Positions 15,057 through 36,323 of a stretch of 64,000 bases of DNA are shown piece after piece. How positions within the stretch are numbered: position 1 is the stretch's first letter; each line of letters opens with the position of its first letter. Origin of the DNA: Brachypodius melanocephalos (Eukaryota > Chordata > Aves > Passeriformes > Pycnonotidae); the NCBI GenBank assembly GCA_013398615.1, contig VZSR01002145.1, forward strand, positions 1,961,322-2,025,321, given 5' to 3'. Position numbers and translations under genes: made by a program. Below the pieces are notes generated by a model that saw nothing but the letters and a program-made list of their open reading frames with translations, made no database searches and was not told the DNA's origin.

Positions 15057-15326
15057 TTAGTTCTGCAGATGATTATTCTGCGTGTCTTTATCCGGCGAGA
15101 CAACAAAAGCGACCTTTTCAGGACTTCCAATTACCAACACTGTATGTGGTACTTTAGGAAAATAATTCCCTTCCAGATACTCCTCTTTTTTTAAATAGAG
15201 AATTGGAATCCAGAGCTTGTCCTTCAAATCGAACTCGAAAACTTTTCGGTGAACAAAACTGCCAGGCAGGCAGCAGCAGCAGGAATAATTTCCCTTGCAT
15301 GGAAAGGAATCTCTCCTTATCCCCAT
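15057..15326 (-). other. Unrecognised antisense ORF with protein-like composition (89 codons)
   Basis: A minus-strand frame whose latter two thirds (FEFDLKDKLWIPILYLKKEE, then YLEGNYFPKVPHTVLVIGSP and EKVAFVVSPDKD) has the alternating charged/hydrophobic texture of real globular protein and retains CpG-containing codons. On the minus strand an acceptor-like cctgcctggcag precedes the protein-like part. I do not recognise the family. It could be an exon of an antisense gene, a retropseudogene fragment or chance. Confidence 0.25.
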
Positions 15327-15385
15327 ATGTAAAATTAGAAACTGCTTCTTCTTGTAATTTATTCTTTATCTGAAACGAAAATTAA

Positions 15386-22535
<7,150 letters not shown>

Positions 22536-22580
22536 ACCTTACCTGTTTGGAGCAGGATGTTTTTCCATAAAAGCTCCTTG
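22536..22580 (+). CDS. BCAS3: BCAS3 45-nt microexon (probable cassette exon)
   Basis: Forty-five nucleotides lie between acceptor ccatgaag and donor gtgagt. The first base completes the Gly begun by exon 2 (GG|A). Fourteen codons follow, giving PYLFGAGCFSIKAP, and the final TG pairs with the first C of the next exon to give Cys. I recognise this segment as BCAS3 sequence preceding the PQISPSKS motif. Because entry and exit phases are both 2, the exon can be included or skipped without a frame change, adding or removing 15 residues. Annotated human BCAS3 isoforms of 928 and 913 residues differ by 15 residues, and this exon is a candidate for that difference (inference from memory). Its upstream pyrimidine tract (tgcgtttttcccctttcca) is good. 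Confidence 0.93.
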
Positions 22581-23116
22581 GTGAGTTCCCAGTTCAAACC
22601 CAGCATGCCTATACACCATTTGCTGTCCTTGCTGAAAATAACTCTGTGCTTAGACTTCTTCAATTTTGGATTAATTTTTTTGTTTTCATTTGTTTACCTG
22701 CATGGCTGCTCCATAGGTTTCCACCCACATAATTTCACTTTTAAACTATGGATGCGTGTTCACCATCAAGCATTGCAAGGAATTGAATTCACTTTTTTCT
22801 CCCCCCCCCCTTTACTTTTACCTTTGAGAGTGCATTTAATTTTTAAGTAGCAGGGAAGTTGAAAAAATAAATTATTTCTAAGTGGGCAGAAATGATTGCA
22901 ATGTCTTTCCAAACAAGCCTCTCTCTTTTTTTTCTATATTGCTTCCTTTATTATTGTAGCACTAAGTTGCTTACAGACAGAAAACATCGATGATGACCTC
23001 TGAAAAATAAGCCAGATTAGCAGTGAGTAGGCAGTAAAGTACTGCACTGAGAGGTGAAGCAGTAAAATAGGCACTAAAAAAAAGGAAAAGCTGATTACTC
23101 TGGAGAAAAAAAAAAT

Positions 23117-23168
23117 CAGGGAATGATCTGGGGTGAAAGGGACCTTCAGGATCATCTCATTCCAACAT
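23117..23168 (-). mobile_element. CR1 LINE fragment, 3' end
   Basis: The + strand reads gggtgaaagggacctt, then caggatcatctcattccaac. This is the reverse complement of the well-known CR1 3' end (GTTGGAA...GATCATC...AGGTCCCTT). Only about 50 bp are recognisable. Confidence 0.7.
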
Positions 23169-23710
23169 GGGAACCAGTTCTGTTAAAATTGGGATATTGG
23201 AAATAAAATGGGGTTTCATTTTAATGTGAAAAAATGCAATATATTACGAGAATAGAGACAAAGAGAAAAAGCAAGTTTTAACAAGTTTTTTGATGTTGGA
23301 GTTTGGTTCAGTGTTTGGGCAGTGCTGCATCACCTCAGTCACCATTTTGTGACAGGATTGGGCTTAGATGCTGGAAATTTTGAATAATAAGAATGGAAGA
23401 AGTAGGAACACCTTAGAAAATTTAAAAACTTCCAGCAAGGAGTTTTCTGAGGCTTGGATTTTTGGTTTTTTTTCTGTGGGTTTGGGATTTTCTCTTTGTT
23501 TTTAATTTAGCTAAGGATCTATTAACTCTGCCCACCAGTATCTGTTGGAATATTTGTACGAGGCTCTTGGGTTTGCTCTAAAAGTTGGCACCACATGGAT
23601 CACCCTTAATGTCTCTATCAGAATGTTCTCTTCGGGAAAAGAACTTGTTAAGAGCTTTGTAGGACATAGAATTCCCAGAGAAAGGCTGAGGAGAGATTTG
23701 GGAGCTGTGA

Positions 23711-24157
23711 GGAAAGGGAAAGGGAAAAAAGGAAAAGAAAAAGAAAAGGGGAAGGGAAAGGGGAAGGGAAAGGGAAAGGGAAAGGAGAAGGGAAAAGGAA
23801 AGGGAAAGGAAAAGAAGGAAAAGGGGAAGGGGAAGGGAAAGGAGAAGGGAAAGGGAAAAGGAAAGGGAAAGGAAAAAAAGGAAAAAGAAAAGGGGAAGGG
23901 AAAGAGAAAGGAAGGAGGGAAGGGAAAGGAAAGGAAAGGAAAGGAAAGGAAAGGAAAGGAAAGGAAAGGAAAGGAAAGGAAAGGAAAGGAAAGGAAAGGA
24001 AAGGAAAGGAAAGGAAAGGAAAGGAAAGGAAAGGAAAGGAAAGGAAAGGAAAGGAAAGGAAAGGAAAGGAAAGGAAAGGAAAGGAAAGGAAAGGAAAGAG
24101 GAAAGGAAAGAGGAAAGGAAAGAGGAAAGGAAAGAGGAAAGGAAAAAGGAAAAGAAA
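23711..24157. repeat. Polypurine (GGAAA)n microsatellite, about 450 bp
   Basis: The + strand is entirely A and G across about 447 nt. The left part (23711-23921) is imperfect GGGAAA/GGAAAA-type repeat. The middle (about 23924-24098) is a pure AAGGA pentanucleotide array of about 35 units. The right part (about 24087-24145) becomes a 12-bp higher-order unit, aggaaaggaaag, repeated about four times. The long ORFs on both strands here (Lys/Gly/Glu-rich on +, Phe/Pro/Leu/Ser-rich on -) are artefacts of a stop-free repeat. A purine tract of this length can form triplex DNA (H-DNA) and is normally length-polymorphic. Confidence 0.97.
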
Positions 24158-27100
24158 CTTTGCCTTATTCATGGAGAATTTCTAATTCCTGAAGTACCTC
24201 CCTAAGAAGCATTTCTAAAAGCAGTTTATGGTGCACCAAAGAGTTTTTCCTGGTGGTGATGTAAGAAGTGCAGAGGCTCTGGAAGATGAGTTTTGGCAGT
24301 GGATTTGTGAGCAAAGGCTGCGTGGGTCACCCCTGCACCAAGCAGGAGACATCGTTAACCAGGAATGGTTTGAGACTGAAGGAAGATTAAAAGGCTGAGA
24401 TTAAAGAGGGGAATCTATGAAATAGGCTCCAAAATTGTTGCCTGTCTTTCACAAGACTCTTTTTGTGGTTTGTTTAATGCCAGTGCTAGCTCAAAAACAC
24501 GGTCCTTGCTCGTCTACAGAGAAATTAGGATAAAAAACACACTTTGGGTGGGGGGGAGAAATCATGTTGTTTCCATTAAGGTCTTAATGAGACCTAAAAT
24601 TCTGTAAACAAAATGGATGATGATTTGACAGCTAAGTGCCTGGTGAATAAAGGATCCTACCATCGCTTTTCGTGCTTTTTCTTGCTTTATTCATGATCTG
24701 ACAACTGGAAACATCTTTGTTTTCATGTTTTAGGCACAATGATAAATGAATTAAAAATTCTGGACTTGGAGACAGATTTTTTTTTTTTTTTTGTAATTTT
24801 ATATGTAATTGCAAATTTTCATGCAGTATTTTTCTCCTGATACTTTCATGTAGTCAAGATAAAACTTATTCCATCAGCAGTCATGAATGTTTCCATTTCA
24901 GAGGGTTTAGTGTGGAATAAGTGCTTTTCTTTTTAGGAATCTCATATATTTGGAACCTATTTGTTGGAAATATAAAATCAAAGCAGTTTTCAGTCTTTGC
25001 AGACTGGTACTGTTTGACTATAAATATTTGGATATATAAGGCAGCTCCTTCATATCACATATATGCAATTTATACATTGTTTTAAAGTCATGTCACTTGT
25101 TTGACAGTGGATTTAAAAATACATTTAAGAGCCAGAAGAGCTTTGTGAGACATAAAGCTCCATCCTGAACCGTGCAGCCTCTGGTTTTCAAAATATTTTA
25201 AAAGTATGAATTCTTACCAGTAAAATAATAATAATTAAAATGTAAACTAGTTAAAATACTGTAACTATTTAGTATTTTTAACAAAGAGCCACCACAATGC
25301 ATTTCCAGAGATTATGGCAGAGTTTGATGCATTACAAAGTCAACAAGTGGGAGCTCTGAATGGTTTCAGTCGGTCTTAATCTGTCCTTACATGAAAGGAT
25401 TTGCATGCTGAGCTCAGGCTCTTCATTGCTTTTTGAGCTCTGACAAAGTGATGTCTTCATTTTCTTCTTTAGTTTCCTCCCATCTCCTTTTGTGCTGTTT
25501 CGGTAGAAAATGGCAGTTTGGCCACGTCTGTACCTACATCTGATTTGAAATAGAAATAGTCCTCCAAAATTATGTTAGAACAGTTAATAATTTCCCCAGA
25601 TACATTCTATTCCTGACAGAGATTTCTGTACAGATCTAACTGGGGTAAAACTGCTGCTGTGTCTCACTGAATTCCAGGTGTGGCTGCACAGTGGAGTAGA
25701 TCCAGAGAGGGAAAAGTAAACTGCCTTTTCATCCTCCTGATGTCTTAAATACAATCTTCTTGTTCCTAAAGTTTGGGAGAAATGCAGAGTGAAATTATAG
25801 TGGGGAATGTTTTAGTCTCATTTGCTTCACTGTCTTGGTTTTGCCATTGACTTCCAAAAATCTGAATTTCTTCCTGCATCCCTTCTCAGGAAAACTACGG
25901 CACAATCTTTTGGAAGTTACCATGTTATGAAGATTCTTTTCGAGTAACTGTTTTGTAAAAGTGAGGCCAAATGTGCCTAAATTTCAGCTCTTGGAATAAT
26001 TTATGAAGTGCTGACAAGCCAAGAGCAAGGAAAGAGCAGGAGTTCATAGCAGAAACAAGTCATTCACCACCTACCTTCAACATTATTGTTTTGTTATCAT
26101 TTATAGAGCCGAGAGGGTGTTTGCATCTGCAGAATAATGAGGATTTCGTTTCCAAGCTGTTAAAACATCACAATGACATGCAAAGATATTTTTCTAATGG
26201 CATTACTGTTACTGAAAATAACTGGGCTTTGGAGGTTTGCTGAGGGAATGAAATTTGAGTTGGAATGTATCGATGAAAACTCAGGAGTCGAGTGAAATGA
26301 TGGTCAAATGAAAGATTCCTCAGCTACAAGAGGCTTCAGAATAGACTTGTTGACATCTCAGCAGTATTTTCAGAAATCTGTCCAAACCAATAAGATGCAC
26401 AAGTCTTTTTTTTTGTTTGTTTGTTTGCTTGTCTTTGTTTGCTAGCAGGGCTGAGTTTAACCACATGAGTAATCGTGTTTTACAAGGTCTGCTCTCTCTG
26501 TCTACAAAACATCATCCTCGAAGGGAAAAGCTGCTGGCACTGAGACCAACACTTAAGTGCTTGCCTTGAAAGATGTGCATCCTAAGGACAAGATGTAAAT
26601 AGAACTGAGCTCATTTCCTCTCAGGCTGTTTATAATTGTATTTGGTTGAGCACAGGTCTGGGGACTCAGACTGTGGAGAACTCTGGAAAAATGTGTTGAG
26701 TCCCAGGTTCTCTTCTGCTTCAAGCCTTGAAGGCAGTTCTGTCTCTGTAGAACTTTACTCCAGTTTGTAGCTGAGCTTTTCTTTTTACTCCAATTTTTTT
26801 TTTCCAATTTAAATTACTTCATTAACCTTGAAAAATCATCTTAGTAACCTCAGGTTGTGTTAAGCAAAAATTGAGAATATTAAAAATACTAGGACAGTAT
26901 AGGAAAAAGGTCCTTTTGTCAAGAGGAAGTGAATATGGCAGAGTCATAGCTGTGCTCCTGGTTTGCTTTGTAATGATTGATGGGTGACACTGTCCTGAAC
27001 AATGTTCTGTATTAAACCAAATCATTTATTAGTTGAAGTAAGCAACAAGACTAGTTCACTGATACATTTATATTTTCATTTTTGAAGGAATATGAGTGTG

Positions 27101-28685
27101 TGAATACTTGGAAAGTGAGAGCTAAAATAATTCTGAATATACAATTTGGTTACAAATACTCTTTTTTTGTGACAGATGATTATTTCAAAGTGAAAGAAAT
27201 CTATTCTGATTTTTTTCTGAGTAGCTAATAAAAACTTACTAGTTAACACAATCTCAGTTTAAATATTCTCATATAGAAACACAGTGTGCCCCTGCAAGCA
27301 AGGGAATGCATTTATAGTCAGGACCTTTTTGGAGCACAGGTTTCTGACCCAGTCATCTGTAGCTGTAGGTTTAACAGTTGGATATTAAGTGCTTTGTGGT
27401 GGTTCAATACCAGAGTTACTGACTATAAATTCCAACTGCTCTTTTGGGACATTCCAGCTTCTCCCACATGTACAAGAGCTTCAGCTCTGATCCAAGTCCA
27501 TGGAAATTTGTCTGAGTCTTTCCATGGGCTCTGGTCAGTGTGACGGAATTCCTTTGGAAAGAGATTTTTTGTTTAAATTTCTAACTGATACATGTGACCA
27601 CAGGCTTGCCATGTGTATGACCTGCTTGTATAAATTAAATGTCATTATAACTGTATTTTAATTGATTTCTGCTGTTTGAAAATATTCTTCCAGTGCTGAA
27701 TTCCATTGTAACACTTGCACTCCTTTGTTTGCACATGCACCTATGCACACACACTTCTCAGAATTGGAGATTGTGATGTAAAAACCAGATTAATGGGATG
27801 GTCTGAGCACAAGCTGAAATTGGGTGGAAGCAGAAATTTGTAGAAGAAAAATGGAAAGGAGGGATGGGTAGGAAGAGAAGGGAGCAGTGGAATAGAGTAG
27901 AGAGAAAAATATAAAATAATAATTCAATTTAAAGGATTAGAATTAGGGGAACATGAAGAAAGAAGAATCTTGGGTGGGTTTGTCAAACAGCTTTTCTCTT
28001 AATGAAGTGGTGAAATGCTGATTCAGTGGATTGAGGCGTGGGCAGTGCTGTGCCCATAGTTTTGAGTTTCTGCAGAGCAGAATGTTCCATACCTGCAGGA
28101 GTGAGGAGAAACACCTTGGGGGATGTCTCAATAAAATCCTCACCCCCCTGGCTCTGTGTTTCAGCCTGCTTTTCCATGAGAGAATTCCCGGTGTGTTCTA
28201 ACAGTGGCTCATGAGTGTGTGCATCGTTTCCCTCCCCCTGCACCCCCTGCATGTCCTTCCCTCCCACCCTTTGTCACTCACATCCCCTGGTTATTCCTGG
28301 CTCCCTTGGGAACAGCCAGGGAAATATCGACCACCTGCAATGACCGACCCAGAATCTGTGTTTTCATTCCCAAAGGATTTAGGATTTCTTTCTGTTGGCT
28401 TTAGAAGCTGTTTCTATTGAATGCAAATGTTCAGTTTTGGGTCTTTTAAACAATTCAGTTCTCCATTATGAGGCAGTGCTGTTCTTCAAGTGAATGAATT
28501 CAGTATTCCAGGGGAATTTGGGACCTGTTTTGGGAAACACTGAGCATCTGTAAATCCTGCTCAGCCTTATGGGAACTGCAGATATTCCCCATTTCTGAAG
28601 CAATATCTTAAAACTCCTGTTAAGCAAGAGACACCTTAATTTTTTGAGAATTAACCTGTATAATTTTCTTTTGTTCTTTCTTTAA

Positions 28686-30704
<2,019 letters not shown>

Positions 30705-32099
30705 TAGCTGACAACTTCTTGTCTTGTCTCCTGAGCACGTTTGAAGCAGAGGGTGATTTTTCCAAGTTGATTTTTTTTTTCTGCCAACTTCAGTGTATGT
30801 TCAACCCCAGAGTAAGGCTGTGTCAGTAAGGATGGAGCAGTGAATGGAGCGTTGGGATTTTTGCCATGGATCAGAATTGTGAGGCTGTGGGAGTGCTTGG
30901 CTGGCCTTGAGAGTCACCCAGCAGATCCCATGAAATCTTCAGGGTTTCCTCACCTCATTCCTCCTCACTCTTTTAGCATGAATTCCATACCCAGTGACAA
31001 GTGCATCTGCATTTCCCTGTCCCTTGGAACTCCTGGTTGCTGGGCTCCTTCCAGCCAGTCTCAGACAGCTGCTTCCCTCAGGAGCCTTGGCACTGCTGCC
31101 AGGGCTGCGTGCCCACCTGCCTTGGCCTGTGTCTTGCCCAGAGAGCCAACATTTCATGGCATGGCATATTCTGAAACATTCACACACCTACAGCTCTATA
31201 AATATGGTGTGTCTGTATTATGTAAATACACAAACCCACACGTCTTTATAATGGTTTTGTAGAAAAATGAGTGTTTATCTTTTATCTGACAGTTTAGAAG
31301 AGAGGAGTACTGACAGTGAGGAGCAAGTCTCTGTTGTGTCTGGGATCAAAGAGATGCAGCAGTTGAAGTCTCACAAGGGAGCAGCTCCTGGCATCTGTTG
31401 AGGTTCTCCTGGGGAAACCAGAGCTGTGCACAGTTGTCAGAGCAGGCAGCTTTGTGTGACAGGGGCAGTTCAGATGCACCAAGTGGCCATTTGGGCCAGG
31501 AGAGACCTTGGATGGGCTTGCTGAAAGGGACACTGCTGCCAGATTGGATCTCTTGCTTCTACCTGTCCATCTGCTGCATCTGAGTGTGATGGGAGCCTGC
31601 AAAGTTTGAGTCTTCCTTCTGTGCTGCACAGAAAATTGGGATAAAAACTCAAAAGATACAAAAGAATATGAAAAAGTAACTAGTAGTGCACAGCACCGTT
31701 AGATTTGCATTTTGGCTGGATTTTTTTTTGCTAGATTCCTGCCTTGTTTCTCTTGTATCCTACTGAGTGAAACCAGAGATGGATGGGGCTCATTTTGTGT
31801 GTTTTATTAACATTTTATTAACAGCTCCAATACTGTTACACAGTACAATGTACATATGGGTACAAATACACATTTCAAATGGTTTAGTACTGAAAACTTT
31901 TTAAAGAAAGAAGAACGAATGGTAGCTAAAATCCAGCAAATTAATGAACTTAAAGGAGTTTTGTATATCTGATTGACTTATCCCTTATTTCCTTTGTGTG
32001 ACTTCTGGACCTTTCAAATGGTTTTTTGCATGTTTGAATTCACACAGACAGTGTTCATGGCACATAATGGAACTGCCATGGAAATAGGTAACTTTGCAT

Positions 32100-32215
32100 C
32101 ACCAGCAGATCTGCCATCCTCATTTCATATTTATTTCCTTTCTTCCTTATCTCTCCACTTTGAATTCATCTTTCCATTGCACAGTAGATGCAGTATCTGA
32201 AACGTGGCCAATTAA
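32100..32215. repeat. Unidentified repeat element, copy A
   Basis: From caccagca to ccaattaa this stretch aligns with 33578-33684. The two share atatttatttcctttctt plus ccttatctctcc, then ttccattgca and gaaacgt. Copy A carries about 10 extra bases near 32186 (gatgcagtat). The family is not recognised, and its orientation is unknown. Confidence 0.8.
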
Positions 32216-32891
32216 AGAACTTGTGTTATTTGAATTATAAGACTTTTAACCCAGGTTTTAATTCACATCATAGAAATTCTTTGAGCTGGATGTGCAATGG
32301 AAAGAACAATAGAATAATAACCACTAAAGACAGCAGAATATCAAGAGGACATAACGCAAATGGCAGTAACAGAGAAATTGGTGTCCGATTGTCTTTGAAG
32401 TTTTGTCTTCTGGATTCATTCCGGCTGGAACTCCTCAGTGAAGTCCCTGACAATGGAGTCCAAGCAGCTTTCCCACAAAAGCCACCTGTTAAAGAGCTGC
32501 TGGGGCCAGCTCCGTGCCTCTGCTTACCTGCAGCTCTGCCCTGGGCTGCCTTGAGCTGCAGCCTGGCTTTGCTGTGCCTCCATCGGGGGCTTTAATTGCC
32601 GGCAAATGGCTCTGTCGGGGCTGAGCAGGGCTGCTCCATCTGTCTGCCACGGCCGTGCTCAGAGGAGCCGTGGCGCCGTTTCAGGGTCACTATTTGGAGC
32701 TGTCTCTCGGAGGTAGAATGCAGCAGTTTCTCTCCGTTTCTGTATAGCATTTCTGCCCGATTGTTTGGCTCCATTAAGTGTGCAGGGGAAATAAAAGCCT
32801 GAATGACCAAGTCACAAGGGGGTATGGATAGACCCTTTCTTTGTCCACACTCAGAACATTGCATTAGGTCTCATTATCCATTTATAATAAG

Positions 32892-32904
32892 TGACCTTTG
32901 CCCC
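32892..32904. promoter_or_regulatory. DR1-type nuclear receptor site candidate
   Basis: On the minus strand this reads GGGGCAAAGGTCA, two half-sites spaced by one base as bound by HNF4, RXR/PPAR and COUP-TF. Flanking sequence (about 32860-33010) looks unusually structured for intron, but one motif is weak evidence of function. Confidence 0.3.
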
Positions 32905-33577
32905 CTGGGTCATTGAAAAACCCTCAGTGTGCTTTTTAGCACAGAGTACCTCTGTCAGCAGCCGGGCAGAACAATGAGACGTCTGGCGGGCTGCTCCGAG
33001 GGCTGCACGGCCAGGTTTTCATAAAGAAGAGGTTTGATGCCAAAACCCAGGGCCAAAATCTTCCTTAGGCTTTGAAAAATATCAACCAGGCCGGTGACTT
33101 CTTGTGCTAAACGGAGATTGTTCAAAAAACTCTGCGTTAGGTTATCAGCACATGGTTCAGCTTCTAATATTTTTAAAGAATCTGAAAGTTTTATTTGCGG
33201 CTAGAAAGGAAGGAACAAGGAACCATTGTTTGAAGAGATGTTTTGTACAACAAGTGTCCAAGACCTTTATCCCAAGGGTATTTGTAAGTGGATCAGCACA
33301 GCTGTTTCCTTGCTTTGAGGTCATCTGTGACATCTGCTGCAGGAACCTGCATCGGTGTGTGCAGCTCGTGTCTACCTGAGCACCTCAGCACAGCTCAGGC
33401 TGCTGCACAGGTGAGAAAGTGGCAAGAGGGATTCACAGCTTTCTCTGAGCTCATGGCTTGAAAGTGAACTTGGGTGGTAAATTCCACAACCTGCTGGCCT
33501 GCAGGAAGTGGCAGGGTCCTGCTCCAAACTCTGCAGTGGGTCAGAGAGAATAGAACCAGTCCTGAGAGCTCCTTCTC

Positions 33578-33684
33578 ACCAGCAAGGCTGACATCCTCCT
33601 TTGATATTTATTTCCTTTCTTCCTTATCTCTCCGCTCTGCATATTGCACTTTTCCATTGCAGTATTTGAAACGTCACCAATTAA
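33578..33684. repeat. Unidentified repeat element, copy B
   Basis: The partner of 32100-32215, in the same orientation and about 1.48 kb away. Similarity begins at caccagca and ends at ccaattaa. The copies differ by scattered substitutions and a small indel, so the duplication is not recent. Confidence 0.8.
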
Positions 33685-36280
33685 CACATTAATGAATAAA
33701 CCCCCTAAAACTGACCAAAAACTGTCCCAGAAAAGGTATTGAATAGATTGAGATTTGATTTCTCTCCTCTGGCTCTGCAAAGGGCACCTTCACATTCCAG
33801 GCAAGAGTTTTGGCTCATCAGGACCAATTTCATGGCCACGGCCTACAGTTGTCAGAAGTGGGCCAGTGACAAGAATTAATATATTAACTGGTGTGCAGTA
33901 CTCTGACAAATTGCTTACTAAATACATCAAAATTGATTGGGCATTCTGTGTTTAAATTGACAAATGACTGCATTAGGGGAAGGAGGGAAATCCATTAATT
34001 ACAGCTGCCCTCAACCATAGGAAATGTAATCGTATAAATATAGATTTTGTTAAAACAAAAGTCTGTACTTTACTCCCGTGTTGCTGGTAAGTGTACTTGC
34101 ACCTCTTTGCTATTAAACCTGCAATAGGAGGTTTTGAAGACAGATCTTTGCAATTGGCTTTTAAATAAGCAAAGAGCATTTCTGTTGTGTTAAAAGGAGA
34201 GATGCAGTGTTTCTGCATCTGACCACTCTGGAAATTGTTTCTCTCTCAGAAAAATGGACCTGTAGCTGAGGCTTCTGCTGTCTCATTAATTGTTTATTCT
34301 AAATGCAATGTGATTTGTATTCCAAGATGTGAGCATTCAAACCAACACTCTGTATTCTCCTTCCTTGTCCCTGTGCTGCTCTCCAGGTCATACTTGTAGG
34401 GCTGTTACATTTTTCTGAGTAAGAATTTGCACTTGGGTTAGGCCTGAAGATACAATCAGTTTTATAGGCTTCGTTAAGGGATTCTTGAAAAGATTAAGGC
34501 CTGTATTTATAGCTGCCTTTGACTTTTGGCTGTTACAACAGATTTTCGTTTCTGGACCAACTGTTGCACATATCTTGTGTTTCACTGAAAATGCCTTTCA
34601 TTACAAGTCCAATTTAGTAACTGTCCATTGTCTTCAAAGGGAGGGGGCGAGCCTTTCCCTGCTGTTTGTTTGGGTTAAATGATAACACCATTTATACAGA
34701 TAATCTCTGTAGCTCTGACATCATGTTTGCACTTCCTGCTCCCTCTAATGAAAGCTGTGCACCCTGGGCAAGACTTCTGTCTCCAGGCAGCAACGTGGTT
34801 CTTTATGGCCCCTTTTATATTCCTTTCATGCATTCCATTGACAGAAATAAAAATTACATCCACAGAGCTAGTGAGTATTGTGGAAAGTCTGAGGGTGAGA
34901 TGGGAAGTAAATAACTGTGAATATGTGCTGTGAGCACATACATTTGACAGTGTGAAAAGCAAGCTGCGATGGCTGGAATGACAGCCAAGGAGTGCCACAG
35001 GAGGAATCTGGACATTCTGGTCCTCCAGCCCTCCTCAGAGCACAGCAGAGCATAGTGCTGGTCTGGTCATAGCTGAGTGAACTGGGACTGATAATCCCAT
35101 TTAGTGTTGTACCTCTTCCTTTCTCCTTGCTTTCTTTTGAGGGTGCATCTTTAACAATGGATTTGGGATGGAGGAGTGCAGGTACATCCCTTTCTATTTA
35201 TGTAACTGGAGAGTGCTGTGTAGCATTTTTGGGGAGGCCAGAGCTGCTCTCGCTCTGGGTATGTTCAATGTCTGTCACAACGAGCTGGGTTTCAAACAGT
35301 AAAACTGATCAAAAGCAGAGCCTGTGCAGTAACAACAGTGACTCTGTCCTGTGGTTACGAGGTGTTCAAAGCCTTTCTGCTCTGCCTCTGTGGCAGGGCC
35401 ACGCTCAGGCAGGAGCTTGGGGCACTTTGAGCTGCTCCATTCCAGCATCTCTGCTGGGCTTTACTGGTCCTGCACTTGGCCAGGTGAACACAGCCCATTT
35501 CTGGAGTCCATCCCTACCCAAACCCAGCTGTGACCCTGCCCTGAAGTGGGGGAGTTTCACCTGAGCTGCCAGGGAGAGGAGCTGGAACAAACCTTGGGAT
35601 ATGGGTGAGCATTTCCACCTGCCTCATTTTCCTGTGCTGGTCCTGTGGATGGTGCCCAAACTCCTGCCCTTCAGCTGTGCCCAGTGCCACAGGTGAGGGC
35701 ATTGCCACAAAGTTGTGTCAGTTGAGTGTTCCGGGGTCAAAACTGCAAAAACAGAGTGCCAGGGAATCCATTTTCTAGATTCCCACTTTGCCATTTTATT
35801 CTTTCTACCTAATAAAATAAAATTTTATAAAAATGAAATAAAATTTCAGGAAAAAATTACTTTTTCATGAAAGTGATTCACTGACTTTCATGAAATTCTA
35901 CTTATTTATAGCCATATAATAAAAGAATGCAAAATACTTCTTAAAAGAACTTCCTAGGGCTCTTCATCAGTGGTCTCGAAGGAGTTATGCAGATGTCTTG
36001 TAAAAATCCATATCCTTGAGGAAAAAATTTATAATTCCTTGAAATTTTGAAGAGGAGGGTGAGTTTTAGATTTTCCTGTGCAGGAAAATGAGTTTTAGAA
36101 TTTTGGAAAATTAATTCTCAAGAATTACTCAGGTAATTCTCTCTACATATTACATGGAAATACAGGTATCTGTATGAGCATATAAGTGATAATGTAAATG
36201 CTGGTAAAATACATTCTAGAAAAATTTTGATTATTTAAAATCTGGAATTTTTTTACTGCATTTAAAATGGTTGCAGATCT

Positions 36281-36323
36281 TAAATATATGTAAGTGTATA
36301 TATATATTTATGTATATATTTTT
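36281..36323. repeat. TA-rich simple repeat
   Basis: An imperfect (TA)n stretch including gtatatatatatttatgtat. It lies in a broader AT-rich section from about 35800. Confidence 0.7.

Noticed and set aside
23545..24192. 215-codon + strand ORF and 174-codon antisense ORF at the polypurine repeat
   Set aside because: Both are produced by a stop-free G/A repeat, and their products are low-complexity Lys/Gly/Glu or Phe/Pro/Leu/Ser runs.
35127..35564. 145-codon + strand ORF in intron 5
   Set aside because: It has no recognisable domain or splice context and an ordinary intronic composition. It is plausible by chance in a moderately GC-rich stretch.
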